From CAWFKW01 sp963816535 (GTDB lineage Bacteria; Bacteroidota; Ignavibacteria; Tepidaquicellales; OLB5), in the NCBI GenBank assembly GCA_963816535.1, contig CAWFKW010000006.1:678373-742372 (forward strand): a DNA stretch of 64,000 nt, in the 5' to 3' direction. The notes beneath the pieces are model-generated. The model was not told the origin of the DNA. It made no database searches and was given only the letters and a program-made list of their open reading frames with translations. The position numbers and the translations under genes are program-made. Shown piece by piece: positions 17,104 through 25,349 of this stretch (position 1 is its first letter; each line of letters starts with the position of its first letter).

Positions 17104-17789
17104 TTCATTTTATCGATTTGTTAATGACTTGGTCCGCATAAGAACATTCTTTGCCCGATCAAATCACCTTAATATTCAGCGTAAATTTATGGTATATAGA
17201 AATTCTTTTAAATACCATAATTGAGAATATCCTATTTTAGTTCTTGAATTCAAATCACTTTTCATCCTATCAAATCTTATTTTAATTGCCTTTACCGGCT
17301 TTTGAACAAGATGGTCCTCGGAAATAGCCTATCACGTCGAGATTAAGTTATTAATCATATGTTATTTGTACATATATTTATAAATATCAGCTCAGTTGAT
17401 ATTTGTGAATCTATAAGTATTTGTTTTTGTGTAGTTTATCTGCAATTTGTTTATTAGATTGAGTCTAAAGTCTACAACCAAATTAGATGATTTGAGATTC
17501 TTGCTTGTACATGCATTATAATTCGGCCCGAAATTTGAGTCTTGGCCCGTAATGGCTGTGATTTTTGAAAAGAAGATGTGTAACCAAGGTAATGAATGCG
17601 AATCCTGAGCTTGATTTGAGTGTTCGTTCGTTCTTTTAAAAAAATGAGGTTTGCCGCGCTGAGTCCCAATATGATATAAATCATTTAATTTAATGATGAA
17701 AATCATATTTTAGTTGTCAGTTGCATAGTATTTTAGTAACGTAAAATCCCCCGAATCCACACAAGAAGGTACGGGTAACTAACTAAAAT
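17104..17789. other. Long intergenic region between divergent genes
   Basis: This is about 690 AT-rich bases with no supported gene. It contains an inverted repeat AAATATCA / TGATATTT near 17384-17406 and presumably the promoters of the desulfurase-like gene and of merR. Reading frames of up to 104 codons exist on the minus strand but look random (unusual composition, no ribosome-binding site). Confidence 0.6.
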
Positions 17790-18239
17790 ATGAATAAGTC
17801 TCTGACACTTTCCAAAGATGATTCTCTATTTGCGATAAGCACTGCTGCAAGGCTTCTGGGCGTGTCGGTTCATACCCTAAGAATGTATGAAAGAGAGGGT
17901 TTGGTGATACCACTGAAAGACAAAGCTCACAGGAGGATGTATTCGCAAGTCGATCTTGAAAGAATACTTATGATAAGGAACGCGATAAATGCCGACAAGA
18001 TCAGCATATCGGGCCTTAAGACTTGCCTTGCTCTGATTCCGTGCTGGGAAATAAAGAAATGCACAAGCACTCCCGAGACGTGCCACGTTTTTAACGAAAG
18101 CCTTAAACCCTGCTGGCTTGTAAAGAAGCAGGATAAACAGTGCGAAAACAAAGACTGCAGGGATTGCGAAGTATACATTCAGTTCAGCGACTGCAAACTT
18201 CTGAAAGAAAAGCTTTTCGCGTTTCACAGCAAGCTCTAA
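17790..18239 (+). CDS. MerR-family regulator with cysteine-rich C-terminal domain
   Basis: Residues 12-75 form a MerR-type winged helix-turn-helix (FAISTAARLLGVSVHTLRMY, then EREGLVIPL). Residues 79-135 hold nine cysteines in a spaced pattern: CWEIKKC, a further Cys, PCW, Cys, then CRDCEVY. This resembles the CW-type cysteine motif found in sensory proteins (CWE-x2-KC ... CW ... C-x2-C-x-VY). It would suit metal, Fe-S or thiol sensing. The 149-residue length is normal for MerR proteins, but the effector domain is unusual. It precedes the octaheme cytochrome operon in the same direction by 209 bases and is the likely regulator of that operon. Confidence 0.85.
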   Translation: MNKSLTLSKDDSLFAISTAARLLGVSVHTLRMYEREGLVIPLKDKAHRRMYSQVDLERILMIRNAINADKISISGLKTCLALIPCWEIKKCTSTPETCHVFNESLKPCWLVKKQDKQCENKDCRDCEVYIQFSDCKLLKEKLFAFHSKL

Positions 18240-18448
18240 AACACTTCTTCTTTCCATTTTTCAAAATAAATTAATTTTTTAGGCAACAGCGTTTCCGAGC
18301 TTTCGACTATGCTGTTCCATCTTTCACTTTCCTGGAAATTTTAGGACGATAGCTTTAAGAACATAACCTGATTAAGAGACTCGACAACTGAATAACGGGA
18401 TAATTTATATGAACGGAAAGCGATGAATAATTAAATGAGGAAAATCAA

Positions 18449-20017
18449 ATGAGAAAGATATTTTTAATTATAATACTGGCGGCGCTGGTGATTGCAGGCG
18501 CGTTAGTCGCGCTGCTGCCCAAAAACACGGGGCAGTCATCGCTTGAAATACTCAAAAATAAGTATGCCGACAAAGATTCCGTTTCTGCCGACCATACTAA
18601 ATTCCAGGTGTTGCAGAAAAAGTTCTCATCGCCGCAGGAAGTGACTGAAGCTTGCGTTTCATGCCACACCGGGCGGGGTAAAGAAGTAAAGAGATCCAGC
18701 CACTGGAACTGGGAACGTGAGGAGTACATCGAGGGGCGCGGCATTGTTTATATCGGCAAGAAAAACGCAATAAACAATTTCTGTATCGGCGTTGAAGGCA
18801 ATGAACAGAGCTGTGCAAAATGCCACATAGGATTTGGCATGACCGACAAGATGTTTTCTTACACCGATGAAAAGAACATTGACTGCCTTGTGTGCCATGA
18901 TAATACTGAGACTTACGCAAAAGCGGATGAGAAATCAGGATACCCTGACCCAAACCTGGATCTTAGCTTTATAGCCCAGCATGTCGGTGCGCCGAAGCGC
19001 TCTAATTGCGGCGTATGTCATTTTTACGGCGGCGGCGGAAACAACGTTAAGCACGGCGACCTTGAAAAATCAATGTTCGAACCTTCAAGTGATGTTGACG
19101 TTCATATGGCTGTTGAAGGACCTAATCTTCAGTGTATTGCCTGTCATGTCACAAAAGAGCATAAGATGCTTGGAAGAGTGTATTCGCTTTCTTCAATGAA
19201 CAAAGACAGGTCGACCTGTGAGCAGTGCCACACAGAAAATCCGCACACGGAGAGCATTTTGAACGAGCATTCTGTAAAAGTAGCGTGCCAGACCTGCCAC
19301 ATTCCCTATTATGCAAAAGTCAACGCGACAAAAACGGAATGGGACTGGTCAACTGCCGGCAAATTGAAAGACGGAAAGCCATACGAAGAAGACGATAAGG
19401 ATAGCAACCACACTTATCTTTCTATAAAAGGAAGTTTTAAGTGGGGCAAGAATCTGATGCCTGATTATATTTGGTTTAACGGCACCGCTGAACATTACCT
19501 GCTTGGCGACGTAATTGATGATACTACAAAGCCGCTTATTATGAATCAGTTGAACGGTTCATACGCAGACAGGAATTCAAAGATAATCCCTGTTAAGATC
19601 CACATGGCAAGGCAGCCTTTTGACCCTGTTAACAGAATCCTGGTTCAGCCAAAGTTGTTCGGCGATAAAGAAGGGGAAGGCGCCTTCTGGAAAGATTTTG
19701 ACTGGGAAAGGGCGTCTGTCGCGGGAATGAAGGAGGTAAATCTCCCGTTCAGCGGCAGAGTATCATTTATCAATACTGAGATGTTCTGGCCGATAAATCA
19801 CATGGTCTCTACAAAAGAGAAAGCTGTGCAATGTACCGAATGCCATAACCGGAAAAACAGCAGGCTTGCCGGTATAAGGGACTTTTATATGCCTGCAAGA
19901 GATTACAATCCATTTGTTGAAAATGCCGGCGTTGGGATAATACTGGTAACTCTTGTAGGCGTAATTTTTCACGGAACTTTGAGAATAAGGGCTTCCAGAA
20001 AGAATAAGAAGAAATAA
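18449..20017 (+). CDS. Octaheme c-type cytochrome of the tetrathionate reductase family
   Basis: This is a 522-residue exported multiheme cytochrome. There is an N-terminal membrane anchor (residues 4-24) and a second hydrophobic helix near the C-terminus (about 489-508) before a basic tail. Exactly eight CxxCH motifs are visible (CVSCH at 69-73, CAKCH, CLVCH, CGVCH, CIACH, CEQCH, CQTCH, CTECH). The count and layout match the octaheme tetrathionate reductase (OTR) family described from Shewanella, which reduces tetrathionate and can also act on nitrite or hydroxylamine. GAGGAAAATCAA before the ATG is a good ribosome-binding site. It is followed at once by a cytochrome b gene, the likely quinol link. 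Physiological substrate is inferred to be a sulfur oxyanion. Confidence 0.88.
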   Translation: MRKIFLIIILAALVIAGALVALLPKNTGQSSLEILKNKYADKDSVSADHTKFQVLQKKFSSPQEVTEACVSCHTGRGKEVKRSSHWNWEREEYIEGRGIVYIGKKNAINNFCIGVEGNEQSCAKCHIGFGMTDKMFSYTDEKNIDCLVCHDNTETYAKADEKSGYPDPNLDLSFIAQHVGAPKRSNCGVCHFYGGGGNNVKHGDLEKSMFEPSSDVDVHMAVEGPNLQCIACHVTKEHKMLGRVYSLSSMNKDRSTCEQCHTENPHTESILNEHSVKVACQTCHIPYYAKVNATKTEWDWSTAGKLKDGKPYEEDDKDSNHTYLSIKGSFKWGKNLMPDYIWFNGTAEHYLLGDVIDDTTKPLIMNQLNGSYADRNSKIIPVKIHMARQPFDPVNRILVQPKLFGDKEGEGAFWKDFDWERASVAGMKEVNLPFSGRVSFINTEMFWPINHMVSTKEKAVQCTECHNRKNSRLAGIRDFYMPARDYNPFVENAGVGIILVTLVGVIFHGTLRIRASRKNKKK

Positions 20018-20018
20018 T

Positions 20019-20684
20019 ATGGAAAGTAAAATATATATCTATAAAGCTTTTGAGCGTTTCTGGCACTGGATGCAGGCGTTCCTGATCTTTTTTCTTGGCA
20101 TAACAGGTTTTGAAGTGCATGGTTCGCTGCATTTTTTTGGATACATGAATGCAGTGAAATATCATAAAATAGCGGCTTATGTTTTTATAGCGCTCATAAT
20201 ATTTGCGATATTCTGGCATCTTACAACAGGCGAATGGAAACAGTATCTGCCGACGGGCAAGAATCTTAAAGCGCAGCTTAATTATTACCTGTTCGGAATT
20301 TTCAAAAACGCGCCGCACCCGACAAAGAAAACAGGGTTAAGCAAACTGAACCCGCTTCAAAAAATTGTTTATCTTGGCCTTAAGATACTGGTAATACCGG
20401 TCATGGTAGCCTCAGGGCTGCTTTATATGTATTACCGCTATCCGCAGGAAAACCGGATAGAATCTCTGAACATAGAATCGTTAACGCCTATAGCTGTCGT
20501 TCACACAGCCGGCGCTTTTATCTTAGTGGCATTTATTGTAGCTCATGTGTACCTGATAACCACAGGCAGTACGGTTACTTCGAACCTTAAAGCCATGGTC
20601 ACCGGGTATGAAGATCTTGAAACAGGCGATAAGCAAACGGCGGTCCCGCAGGTGAACGCTGAGACCCCGGTTAAAACTGCATAA
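20019..20684 (+). CDS. Membrane cytochrome b, quinol dehydrogenase partner of the octaheme cytochrome
   Basis: This is a 221-residue protein with four to five membrane helices and histidines placed for two b-hemes (FERFWHWMQ, then GFEVHGSLHF, YHKIAAYVF, FWHLTTG, VHTAGAFI and AHVYLIT). It fits the cytochrome b561/thiosulfate reductase cytochrome b group that passes quinol electrons to a periplasmic partner. Its ATG is one base after the octaheme cytochrome stop, so the two are almost certainly co-expressed and form one electron-transfer unit. The hydrophilic C-terminus is short. Confidence 0.85.
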   Translation: MESKIYIYKAFERFWHWMQAFLIFFLGITGFEVHGSLHFFGYMNAVKYHKIAAYVFIALIIFAIFWHLTTGEWKQYLPTGKNLKAQLNYYLFGIFKNAPHPTKKTGLSKLNPLQKIVYLGLKILVIPVMVASGLLYMYYRYPQENRIESLNIESLTPIAVVHTAGAFILVAFIVAHVYLITTGSTVTSNLKAMVTGYEDLETGDKQTAVPQVNAETPVKTA

Positions 20685-20697
20685 AAAATATAAAACA

Positions 20698-21207
20698 ATG
20701 AAAACAAAATATATGAATCCGTATCTTGCCGGTTTTTTTCTCGGGCTTATACTGCTCGCGACCATATATATAACCGGCAGAGGGCTTGGGGCAAGCGGCG
20801 CTTTCAAAAGTGTGGAAGTTGCGGCAGTTGAATTAATAGCCCCGGCGCATACGCAGGCATTGGAATTCTATAAAGAGTACTCGGAAGAACATCCCGGCAA
20901 CCCGATGAAGAACTGGCTAGTGTTCGAAATAATCGGAGTGGTGATCGGCGCGTTCGTATCCGGTCTGGCCTCTAACAGGCTGAAATTCACTTTAGAATAT
21001 TCAAAATCCACTTCTAAGGTCAGGATCATTATGGCGCTGCTGGGCGGGGCGCTATTCGGATTTGGCGCGCAGCTCGGAAGAGGATGCACCAGCGGGGCCG
21101 CGCTCAGCGGAATGGCCGTTCTTTCTACGGGAGGACTAATTACTATGGCCGCTATTTTTGGAGGCGCGTACGCCTTTGCGTATTTTTTCAGAAAGTTATG
21201 GATATGA
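20698..21207 (+). CDS. YeeE/YedE family sulfur (thiosulfate) transporter, N-terminal-type half
   Basis: This 169-residue membrane protein has about four helices. It carries the conserved pore-type cysteine in GRGCTSGAALSG (Cys130), the motif that in TsuA/YeeE guides thiosulfate through the membrane. At this length it is one half of the usual 330-350 residue carrier; the other half is encoded by the next gene. It follows cytochrome b by 13 bases. The pair probably moves thiosulfate or a related sulfur ion for the octaheme system. Direction of transport cannot be read from sequence. Confidence 0.83.
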   Translation: MKTKYMNPYLAGFFLGLILLATIYITGRGLGASGAFKSVEVAAVELIAPAHTQALEFYKEYSEEHPGNPMKNWLVFEIIGVVIGAFVSGLASNRLKFTLEYSKSTSKVRIIMALLGGALFGFGAQLGRGCTSGAALSGMAVLSTGGLITMAAIFGGAYAFAYFFRKLWI

Positions 21208-21223
21208 GAAAGGGGAATAGATC

Positions 21224-22417
21224 ATGGGACCGTTAGTTCCTGATATTATCGGCAATGAGTTTAATTTTGTAGTCGCTTTGATTATAGGAATTGCGTTTGG
21301 CTTTATACTTGAGCAGGCCGGTTTTTCAACGTCAAAAAAACTGGTAGGCCTGTTTTACGGTTATGACTTTACCGTACTTCGCGTTTTCTTTACGGCGGGC
21401 ATAACGGCTATGTTTGGAGTCATTGCGCTCGGACATTTTGGAGCGCTCGACCTAAATATCATTTACATCAATCCAACGTATCTATGGGGAGCAATAATAG
21501 GCGGAGTTATTATGGGCCTGGGGTTTGTTATCGGAGGTTTCTGCCCGGGCACAAGCGTCTGCGCCGCGGCAATCGGAAAGATAGACGCAATGATATTTAT
21601 GGTAGGTTCGGTTTTAGGCGTGCTGGCGTTTGCAGAAGGTTACCCGGCGTTCGAGGGTTTATACAAAGCTGAATTCTGGGGCAATGTGAGAGTGTTCGAT
21701 TCTCTGCACATGTCGCAGGGTCTGTTTGCATTCCTGATGATCTTGATGGCTGTGGTCGCATTTGCCGCGACAACATATATCGAAAACAGGGTAAACGGAC
21801 GGCCGAACCCTGAATTCAAACCTGTGCGGTTATATGCAGGACTTGCGGGAATAGTTTTACTCATAGGTCTTACAGCTTTTGCCCTTCCTGACAGGCAGCA
21901 ATCGCTTATGAATGATGCATCGAACTCCGAACTTATGTCAAAGTCACAGGTCAGAAAAATGACATCCGATGAGCTTGCATACAGATTAATTGACAACAAT
22001 ACGTCTGTGAGAATATTTGATATGCGTACAAAAGAAAAATACGGCGCGCTTAGTCTCCCGGGTTCATACAATATACAGCTGGATTTCCTGCTTGGGAAGG
22101 ACGCCAATAAGATGCTTTCATTAAAAAACACCCGCAGTGTTTTCCTTTCGGATAATGAAACAGATGAGATCAAAGCGGCGTATATAGCTTCAAAGCAGGG
22201 TTTTGATAACATTTATATTCTTAAAGGCGGGCTCGACGAATTCAGGCAGACCATACTTGATTTCAAGATGCCGGATACGGTAAGAACCCGTGAAGAAGCA
22301 GATACTTATAAGTTCAGGCTGAAGGCAAGCGCAATGATCCCGGCGCTGATTGAAAACGCAAAAAAACAACCCGGCAAAGAGCCAAAGAAGACCAAAAGAG
22401 TAGTAGGCGGCTGTTGA
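21224..22417 (+). CDS. YeeE/YedE half-transporter fused to a degenerate rhodanese domain with C-terminal Gly-Gly-Cys
   Basis: Residues 1-235 form a membrane domain of the YeeE/YedE family, with EQAGFSTSKK and the cysteine motif GGFCPGTSVCAAA (Cys107, Cys113). Residues about 250-350 form a rhodanese-like domain (VRIFDMRTKEKYGALSLPGS, then IYILKGGLDEF). Its active loop reads VFLSDNETDE instead of C-R-x-G-x-R, so the catalytic cysteine is lost. The protein ends in a lysine-rich tail, KKTKRVVGGC, with cysteine as the last residue. SoxY-type sulfur carriers also bear their working cysteine on a C-terminal Gly-Gly-Cys arm, so the tail may carry sulfur instead. That idea is inference; family and domain calls are firm. 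Confidence 0.82.
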   Translation: MGPLVPDIIGNEFNFVVALIIGIAFGFILEQAGFSTSKKLVGLFYGYDFTVLRVFFTAGITAMFGVIALGHFGALDLNIIYINPTYLWGAIIGGVIMGLGFVIGGFCPGTSVCAAAIGKIDAMIFMVGSVLGVLAFAEGYPAFEGLYKAEFWGNVRVFDSLHMSQGLFAFLMILMAVVAFAATTYIENRVNGRPNPEFKPVRLYAGLAGIVLLIGLTAFALPDRQQSLMNDASNSELMSKSQVRKMTSDELAYRLIDNNTSVRIFDMRTKEKYGALSLPGSYNIQLDFLLGKDANKMLSLKNTRSVFLSDNETDEIKAAYIASKQGFDNIYILKGGLDEFRQTILDFKMPDTVRTREEADTYKFRLKASAMIPALIENAKKQPGKEPKKTKRVVGGC

Positions 22418-22441
22418 TTTAAAAGCTAAGATCTGGTATAA

Positions 22442-22482
22442 AAAAATGCGGCAGGATTGAATTCTGCCGCATTTTTCTTTTT
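22442..22482. terminator. Bidirectional Rho-independent terminator
   Basis: The stem AAATGCGGCAG / CTGCCGCATTT with a nine-base loop is flanked by A-runs on the left and T-runs on the right. It lies between the convergent YeeE-rhodanese gene (plus) and the PLP enzyme gene (minus). Confidence 0.85.
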
Positions 22483-22494
22483 ATAATAAATTTG

Positions 22495-23676
22495 TCAGAT
22501 CAAAGCCAATGCCTGTTCAAGGTCATCTATGAGGTCCTTAACGTCTTCAATTCCCACTGAATATCTTACAAGTCCGTCTGTGATACCGGCTTTAAGCTTG
22601 CCCTCGGCTGAAACTTTTGAGTGTGTCATTGAAGCCGGATGTTCTATGAGCGTTTCTACGCCGCCAAGCGAAACTGCAAGTATAGCCAATTTAACGTTGT
22701 TCATCAGAGTTTTACCGGCGGCAAATCCGCCTTTTAGTCCGAAGCTTATAAGCGCGCCATAGCCATCCATTTGTTTTTTTGCGAGCTCATGCTGCGGATG
22801 CGATTTTAAGCCCGGGTACTTTACCCATTCAACTTTAGGATGTTTTTCAAGATGCCCGGCGACCTTCATCGCGTTTTCCTGCGCCCGGTCGACTCTTACG
22901 CCAAGGGTCTTAACACCTCTTAAAACCAAATATGCCTGGTGCGGGTCCATGTTGCAGCCCAGCGCTATCATCATCGAACGGAGTTTTTTATACAGCGCCT
23001 GTTCTTTGGCGATTATTATTCCGCCAACAATATCAGCGTGCCCGTTTATGAATTTGGTCAGGGAGTGCACCACAACGTCCGCGCCGAATTCGATAGGCCT
23101 CTGCAGGTACGGGCTAGAAAAAGTATTATCCACAACCAATACCAGGCTATGCTCTTTGGCAATTTTCGCGCACGCAGCAAGATCGGTTATGTCTATAGTC
23201 GGGTTCGCAGGCGTCTCAATATACAATACTTTTGTGTTTGGCTGAATAGCACTTTTTATATTTTCGGCGTCAGACGTATTTACAAATGTCGATTCAACTC
23301 CAAAACGGGAATAATGTTCTTCTATAATTACGCGCGAAGGCCCGTACACCGCGTCAGAACTGACAATATGGTCGCCTTTGCTGAGCAAAGTCATATAAAC
23401 TGTATTTATTGCGCCCATACCTGAGCTGGCGCCAATAGCCCCGAAACCTTTTTCGAGTTCAGCTATATTGTTTTCAAGCGCTTTAATTGTCGGGTTTCCT
23501 ATCCTTGTATAAATATACCCGTCGCTTTCGCCGAGGAAACACCGCGCTCCTTCTTCTGCGCTGTCGAATTCAAATGTTGATGATTGATAAATCGGCACAT
23601 TTACGCTTCCGAATCTGTCTTTGTATCCGCCGCCGTGTATGAGTTTTGAGTTGAAACCAAGTTTATCAGTGTCCAT
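22495..23676 (-). CDS. Trans-sulfuration PLP enzyme (cystathionine gamma-synthase / methionine gamma-lyase family)
   Basis: This is a 393-residue Cys/Met-metabolism PLP enzyme. Visible landmarks are the IYTRIGNPTIKALENNIAEL region, the cofactor-binding SSGMGAINTV, YIETPANPTIDITD, VVDNTFSSPYLQRP, the Schiff-base lysine in VHSLTKFINGHAD, and the C-terminal SLGGVETLIEHPASMTH. Members make cystathionine or split methionine, homocysteine or cystathionine; motif reading alone does not decide between them. The gene faces the sulfur transport operon across a shared terminator, consistent with a role in sulfur amino acid handling. The 5' flank (23677-23867) shows no other gene. Confidence 0.9.
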   Translation of the reverse strand: MDTDKLGFNSKLIHGGGYKDRFGSVNVPIYQSSTFEFDSAEEGARCFLGESDGYIYTRIGNPTIKALENNIAELEKGFGAIGASSGMGAINTVYMTLLSKGDHIVSSDAVYGPSRVIIEEHYSRFGVESTFVNTSDAENIKSAIQPNTKVLYIETPANPTIDITDLAACAKIAKEHSLVLVVDNTFSSPYLQRPIEFGADVVVHSLTKFINGHADIVGGIIIAKEQALYKKLRSMMIALGCNMDPHQAYLVLRGVKTLGVRVDRAQENAMKVAGHLEKHPKVEWVKYPGLKSHPQHELAKKQMDGYGALISFGLKGGFAAGKTLMNNVKLAILAVSLGGVETLIEHPASMTHSKVSAEGKLKAGITDGLVRYSVGIEDVKDLIDDLEQALALI

Positions 23677-23867
23677 AAATATTAGTTATCTAGTTTGTAG
23701 TGATCTAAAAATATTTGCGCTGTTTCAGGCGGTCATTGCTTACTGCTTAAATGCCCCGATCAGCATTGCAATTTACCAAGACGCGGCATTATTAGAAATT
23801 CAGTAATTTGTGCATTACCGTTAGTTTTTGCAATTCTTGATCTGCCGGGCTTTAGTTTTCAGTTTAT

Positions 23868-24065
23868 TTAAGTTCTTTTTTCGCCGGAGGCTTTCACGGG
23901 AAAAGCCGCGATAATTCCCGCAGCCATTCCGTAACCAGTTGTAATGTACCAATGCGATGTAAGAGGGCATGAACCGCCGTTTGAGCATCCTACAAAATAA
24001 TAGTATGCAAACCCCAGCGCTCCGCCCAAAACTGAAAACGCGGCAAGCTTAAAATATTTCTTCAT
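23868..24065 (-). CDS. Small DUF6132-type membrane protein
   Basis: This 65-residue protein has two hydrophobic helices separated by YFVGCSNGGSCPLTSHWY, a conserved cysteine pair followed by a His. It resembles the DUF6132 family seen beside sulfur and redox genes. It is six bases downstream of the DUF2892-type gene and shares its transcript. Function is unknown; the paired cysteines suggest a thiol or metal role. Confidence 0.65.
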   Translation of the reverse strand: MKKYFKLAAFSVLGGALGFAYYYFVGCSNGGSCPLTSHWYITTGYGMAAGIIAAFPVKASGEKRT

Positions 24066-24071
24066 AAATTT

Positions 24072-24281
24072 TCAGCTTTTTGCCTTACCGATCGTGCTAA
24101 TTCCAAACGGCAGGTAAATAGGACATGTGCCGAATATGACCGTTAAAACAAACACGGCTGCCAGCGCGATGAGAATGATTCCGAGGATCCCGGTGACAGT
24201 TCCCGTGAAGTACAGCGCAGCGAACAACAGCGCGGCGATTATCCTTATAATTTTATCCGAAGATCCAATGTTCTTTTTCAT
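24072..24281 (-). CDS. DUF2892-type inner membrane protein (YgaP membrane-domain-like)
   Basis: This 69-residue protein has the opening MKKNIGSSDKIIRIIAALLF and two membrane helices, then the conserved FGTCPIYLPFGIST. This is the DUF2892 pattern, which in E. coli YgaP is fused to a rhodanese domain. It is divergent from marR and shares the intergenic region containing a MarR-type palindrome. A TATATTTG word on the minus strand (24417-24410) could serve as its promoter element. A role in sulfur handling is inferred from family and place. Confidence 0.75.
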   Translation of the reverse strand: MKKNIGSSDKIIRIIAALLFAALYFTGTVTGILGIILIALAAVFVLTVIFGTCPIYLPFGISTIGKAKS

Positions 24282-24399
24282 TTTATTATTCCTTTTTAGA
24301 TTTGTTTAATTATATTTGCGCATTCCCTTTGGCGGCCAGTTTGCGAACGCAGCAGGGATACACGCAAATAAATTGATTTTTGAATAGTTTCTAATTAAG

Positions 24400-24412
24400 T
24401 TGCTATTAACAA
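24400..24412. promoter_or_regulatory. MarR-type operator A (marR / DUF2892 intergenic)
   Basis: TTGCTATTAACAA matches the palindrome TTGCTA-n-TAGCAA with one change in the right arm. It lies 18-30 bases before the marR start, directly next to TATAAT at 24414-24419, and also overlaps a possible promoter for the divergent DUF2892/DUF6132 pair. Perfect copies precede osmC and the thioredoxin gene. Confidence 0.65.
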
Positions 24413-24429
24413 ATATAATAAAATAATTT

Positions 24430-24849
24430 ATGAAAAAAAGCGTAATAAACCTGATCTTTGACCTGAAGTTCAGCTGCCTGGCAAAAGAAGAAAAGATAAT
24501 AAAGGGGCTCGGGCTTTCGCCGGCTGAATACCGGGGGATACTATCGCTTGTACCCGGTTCAGAGGCTCCCTGCAGCATTCTGTCCAAAAAAATGGGACTT
24601 TCTGCATCGCGGGGGAGCAGGGTCATATATAAGTTAATACAAAATAATTATTTAAAAGAGCTAAAGAACGACGGCGATAAACGCGTAGTGAAAGTTAAAT
24701 TAACGCCAAAGGGCGTGAAAACGCAGCAAAAAATACACAATGTGCTTGAGGATTGCGAACATATAATACTGAAAAATATGTCGTCAACCGAACTTGAGGC
24801 CCTCACAAGTTCGCTGACGAAGATCTCTGAAATACTGATATCAAAATAA
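24430..24849 (+). CDS. MarR-family transcriptional regulator
   Basis: This is a 139-residue winged-helix repressor. The DNA-binding region is SILSKKMGLSASRGSRVIYKL followed by the wing NDGDKRVVKVKLTPKG, which is typical MarR. Cysteines at 16, 48 and 109 could allow thiol switching, as in OhrR-like members, although the N-terminal context differs. It is encoded between a divergent DUF2892/DUF6132 pair and osmC. Matching palindromes lie before its own gene and before osmC and the thioredoxin gene, so it is the probable self-regulated repressor of that group. Confidence 0.88.
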   Translation: MKKSVINLIFDLKFSCLAKEEKIIKGLGLSPAEYRGILSLVPGSEAPCSILSKKMGLSASRGSRVIYKLIQNNYLKELKNDGDKRVVKVKLTPKGVKTQQKIHNVLEDCEHIILKNMSSTELEALTSSLTKISEILISK

Positions 24850-24885
24850 TAAGATGGCCCGGGCTGCCATGCGCGCATAAAGTAA

Positions 24886-24898
24886 TTGCTAATAGCAA
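24886..24898. promoter_or_regulatory. MarR-type operator B (osmC)
   Basis: TTGCTAATAGCAA is a perfect palindrome, 45-57 bases before the osmC start. Its first TTG is 20 bases ahead of TATATTTG (24909-24916), giving a Bacteroidota-like -33/-7 pair. A bound repressor would therefore cover the promoter. Confidence 0.75.
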
Positions 24899-24908
24899 GT
24901 AATGATGT

Positions 24909-24916
24909 TATATTTG
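24909..24916 (+). promoter_or_regulatory. Predicted -7 element of the osmC promoter
   Basis: TATATTTG fits TAnnTTTG. It lies 11 bases downstream of operator B and 27 bases before the osmC ATG. Confidence 0.5.
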
Positions 24917-24942
24917 TTTAAAAATGAAAGGCGGTAAACAAT

Positions 24943-25338
24943 ATGGAAATGGAAATAACGTTCGAAGATAAGAAGAAAGTTAACGCGCGTTACAACGGAA
25001 ATGTAATAAAGACGGACCAGCCCGCGGCTGCGGGCGGCGACGGGTCGGCGGCAGCGCCGTTTGATCTTTTCCTAGCGTCTATTGGGACTTGCGCCGGAAT
25101 CTATGTAAAATCGTTCTGCGACCAGCGTGGAATAGATTCATCTAAAATTAAGATAGTTCAGTCTATGGAATTTAACCCGATGAAGCGGCTGGTATCAAAG
25201 GTGAATTTGGATATTCAGCTGCCGGAGGGATTCCCTGAGAAGTACAAAGACGCGGTGATCAATGCGGCTAACCTCTGCGCGGTAAAAAAACATTTGCTTG
25301 AGCCCCCGGAGATCGAAGTGGGGTCGAGAATTATTTAG
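24943..25338 (+). CDS. OsmC/Ohr-family thiol peroxidase-like protein
   Basis: This 131-residue protein is of the OsmC fold. The two reactive cysteine contexts of the family are present: ASIGTCAGIYVKSFCDQRG (mid-protein) and NLCAVKKHLLEPPE (C-terminal). Members reduce organic hydroperoxides or, in some lineages, act on sulfur species. A ribosome-binding site AAAGGCGG precedes the ATG. It has its own promoter with a MarR-type operator and is followed by a strong terminator. Confidence 0.88.
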   Translation: MEMEITFEDKKKVNARYNGNVIKTDQPAAAGGDGSAAAPFDLFLASIGTCAGIYVKSFCDQRGIDSSKIKIVQSMEFNPMKRLVSKVNLDIQLPEGFPEKYKDAVINAANLCAVKKHLLEPPEIEVGSRII

Positions 25339-25349
25339 ATAAATTGAAA

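Noticed and set aside
17392..17706. 104-codon minus-strand reading frame in the region before merR
   Set aside because: Composition is unlike a protein, there is no ribosome-binding site, and an overlapping frame of similar size exists; treated as non-coding.
20055..20075. TGGCAC...TGC word resembling a second sigma-54 promoter
   Set aside because: Lies inside the cytochrome b coding sequence and the spacing between GG and GC is 8, not 10.
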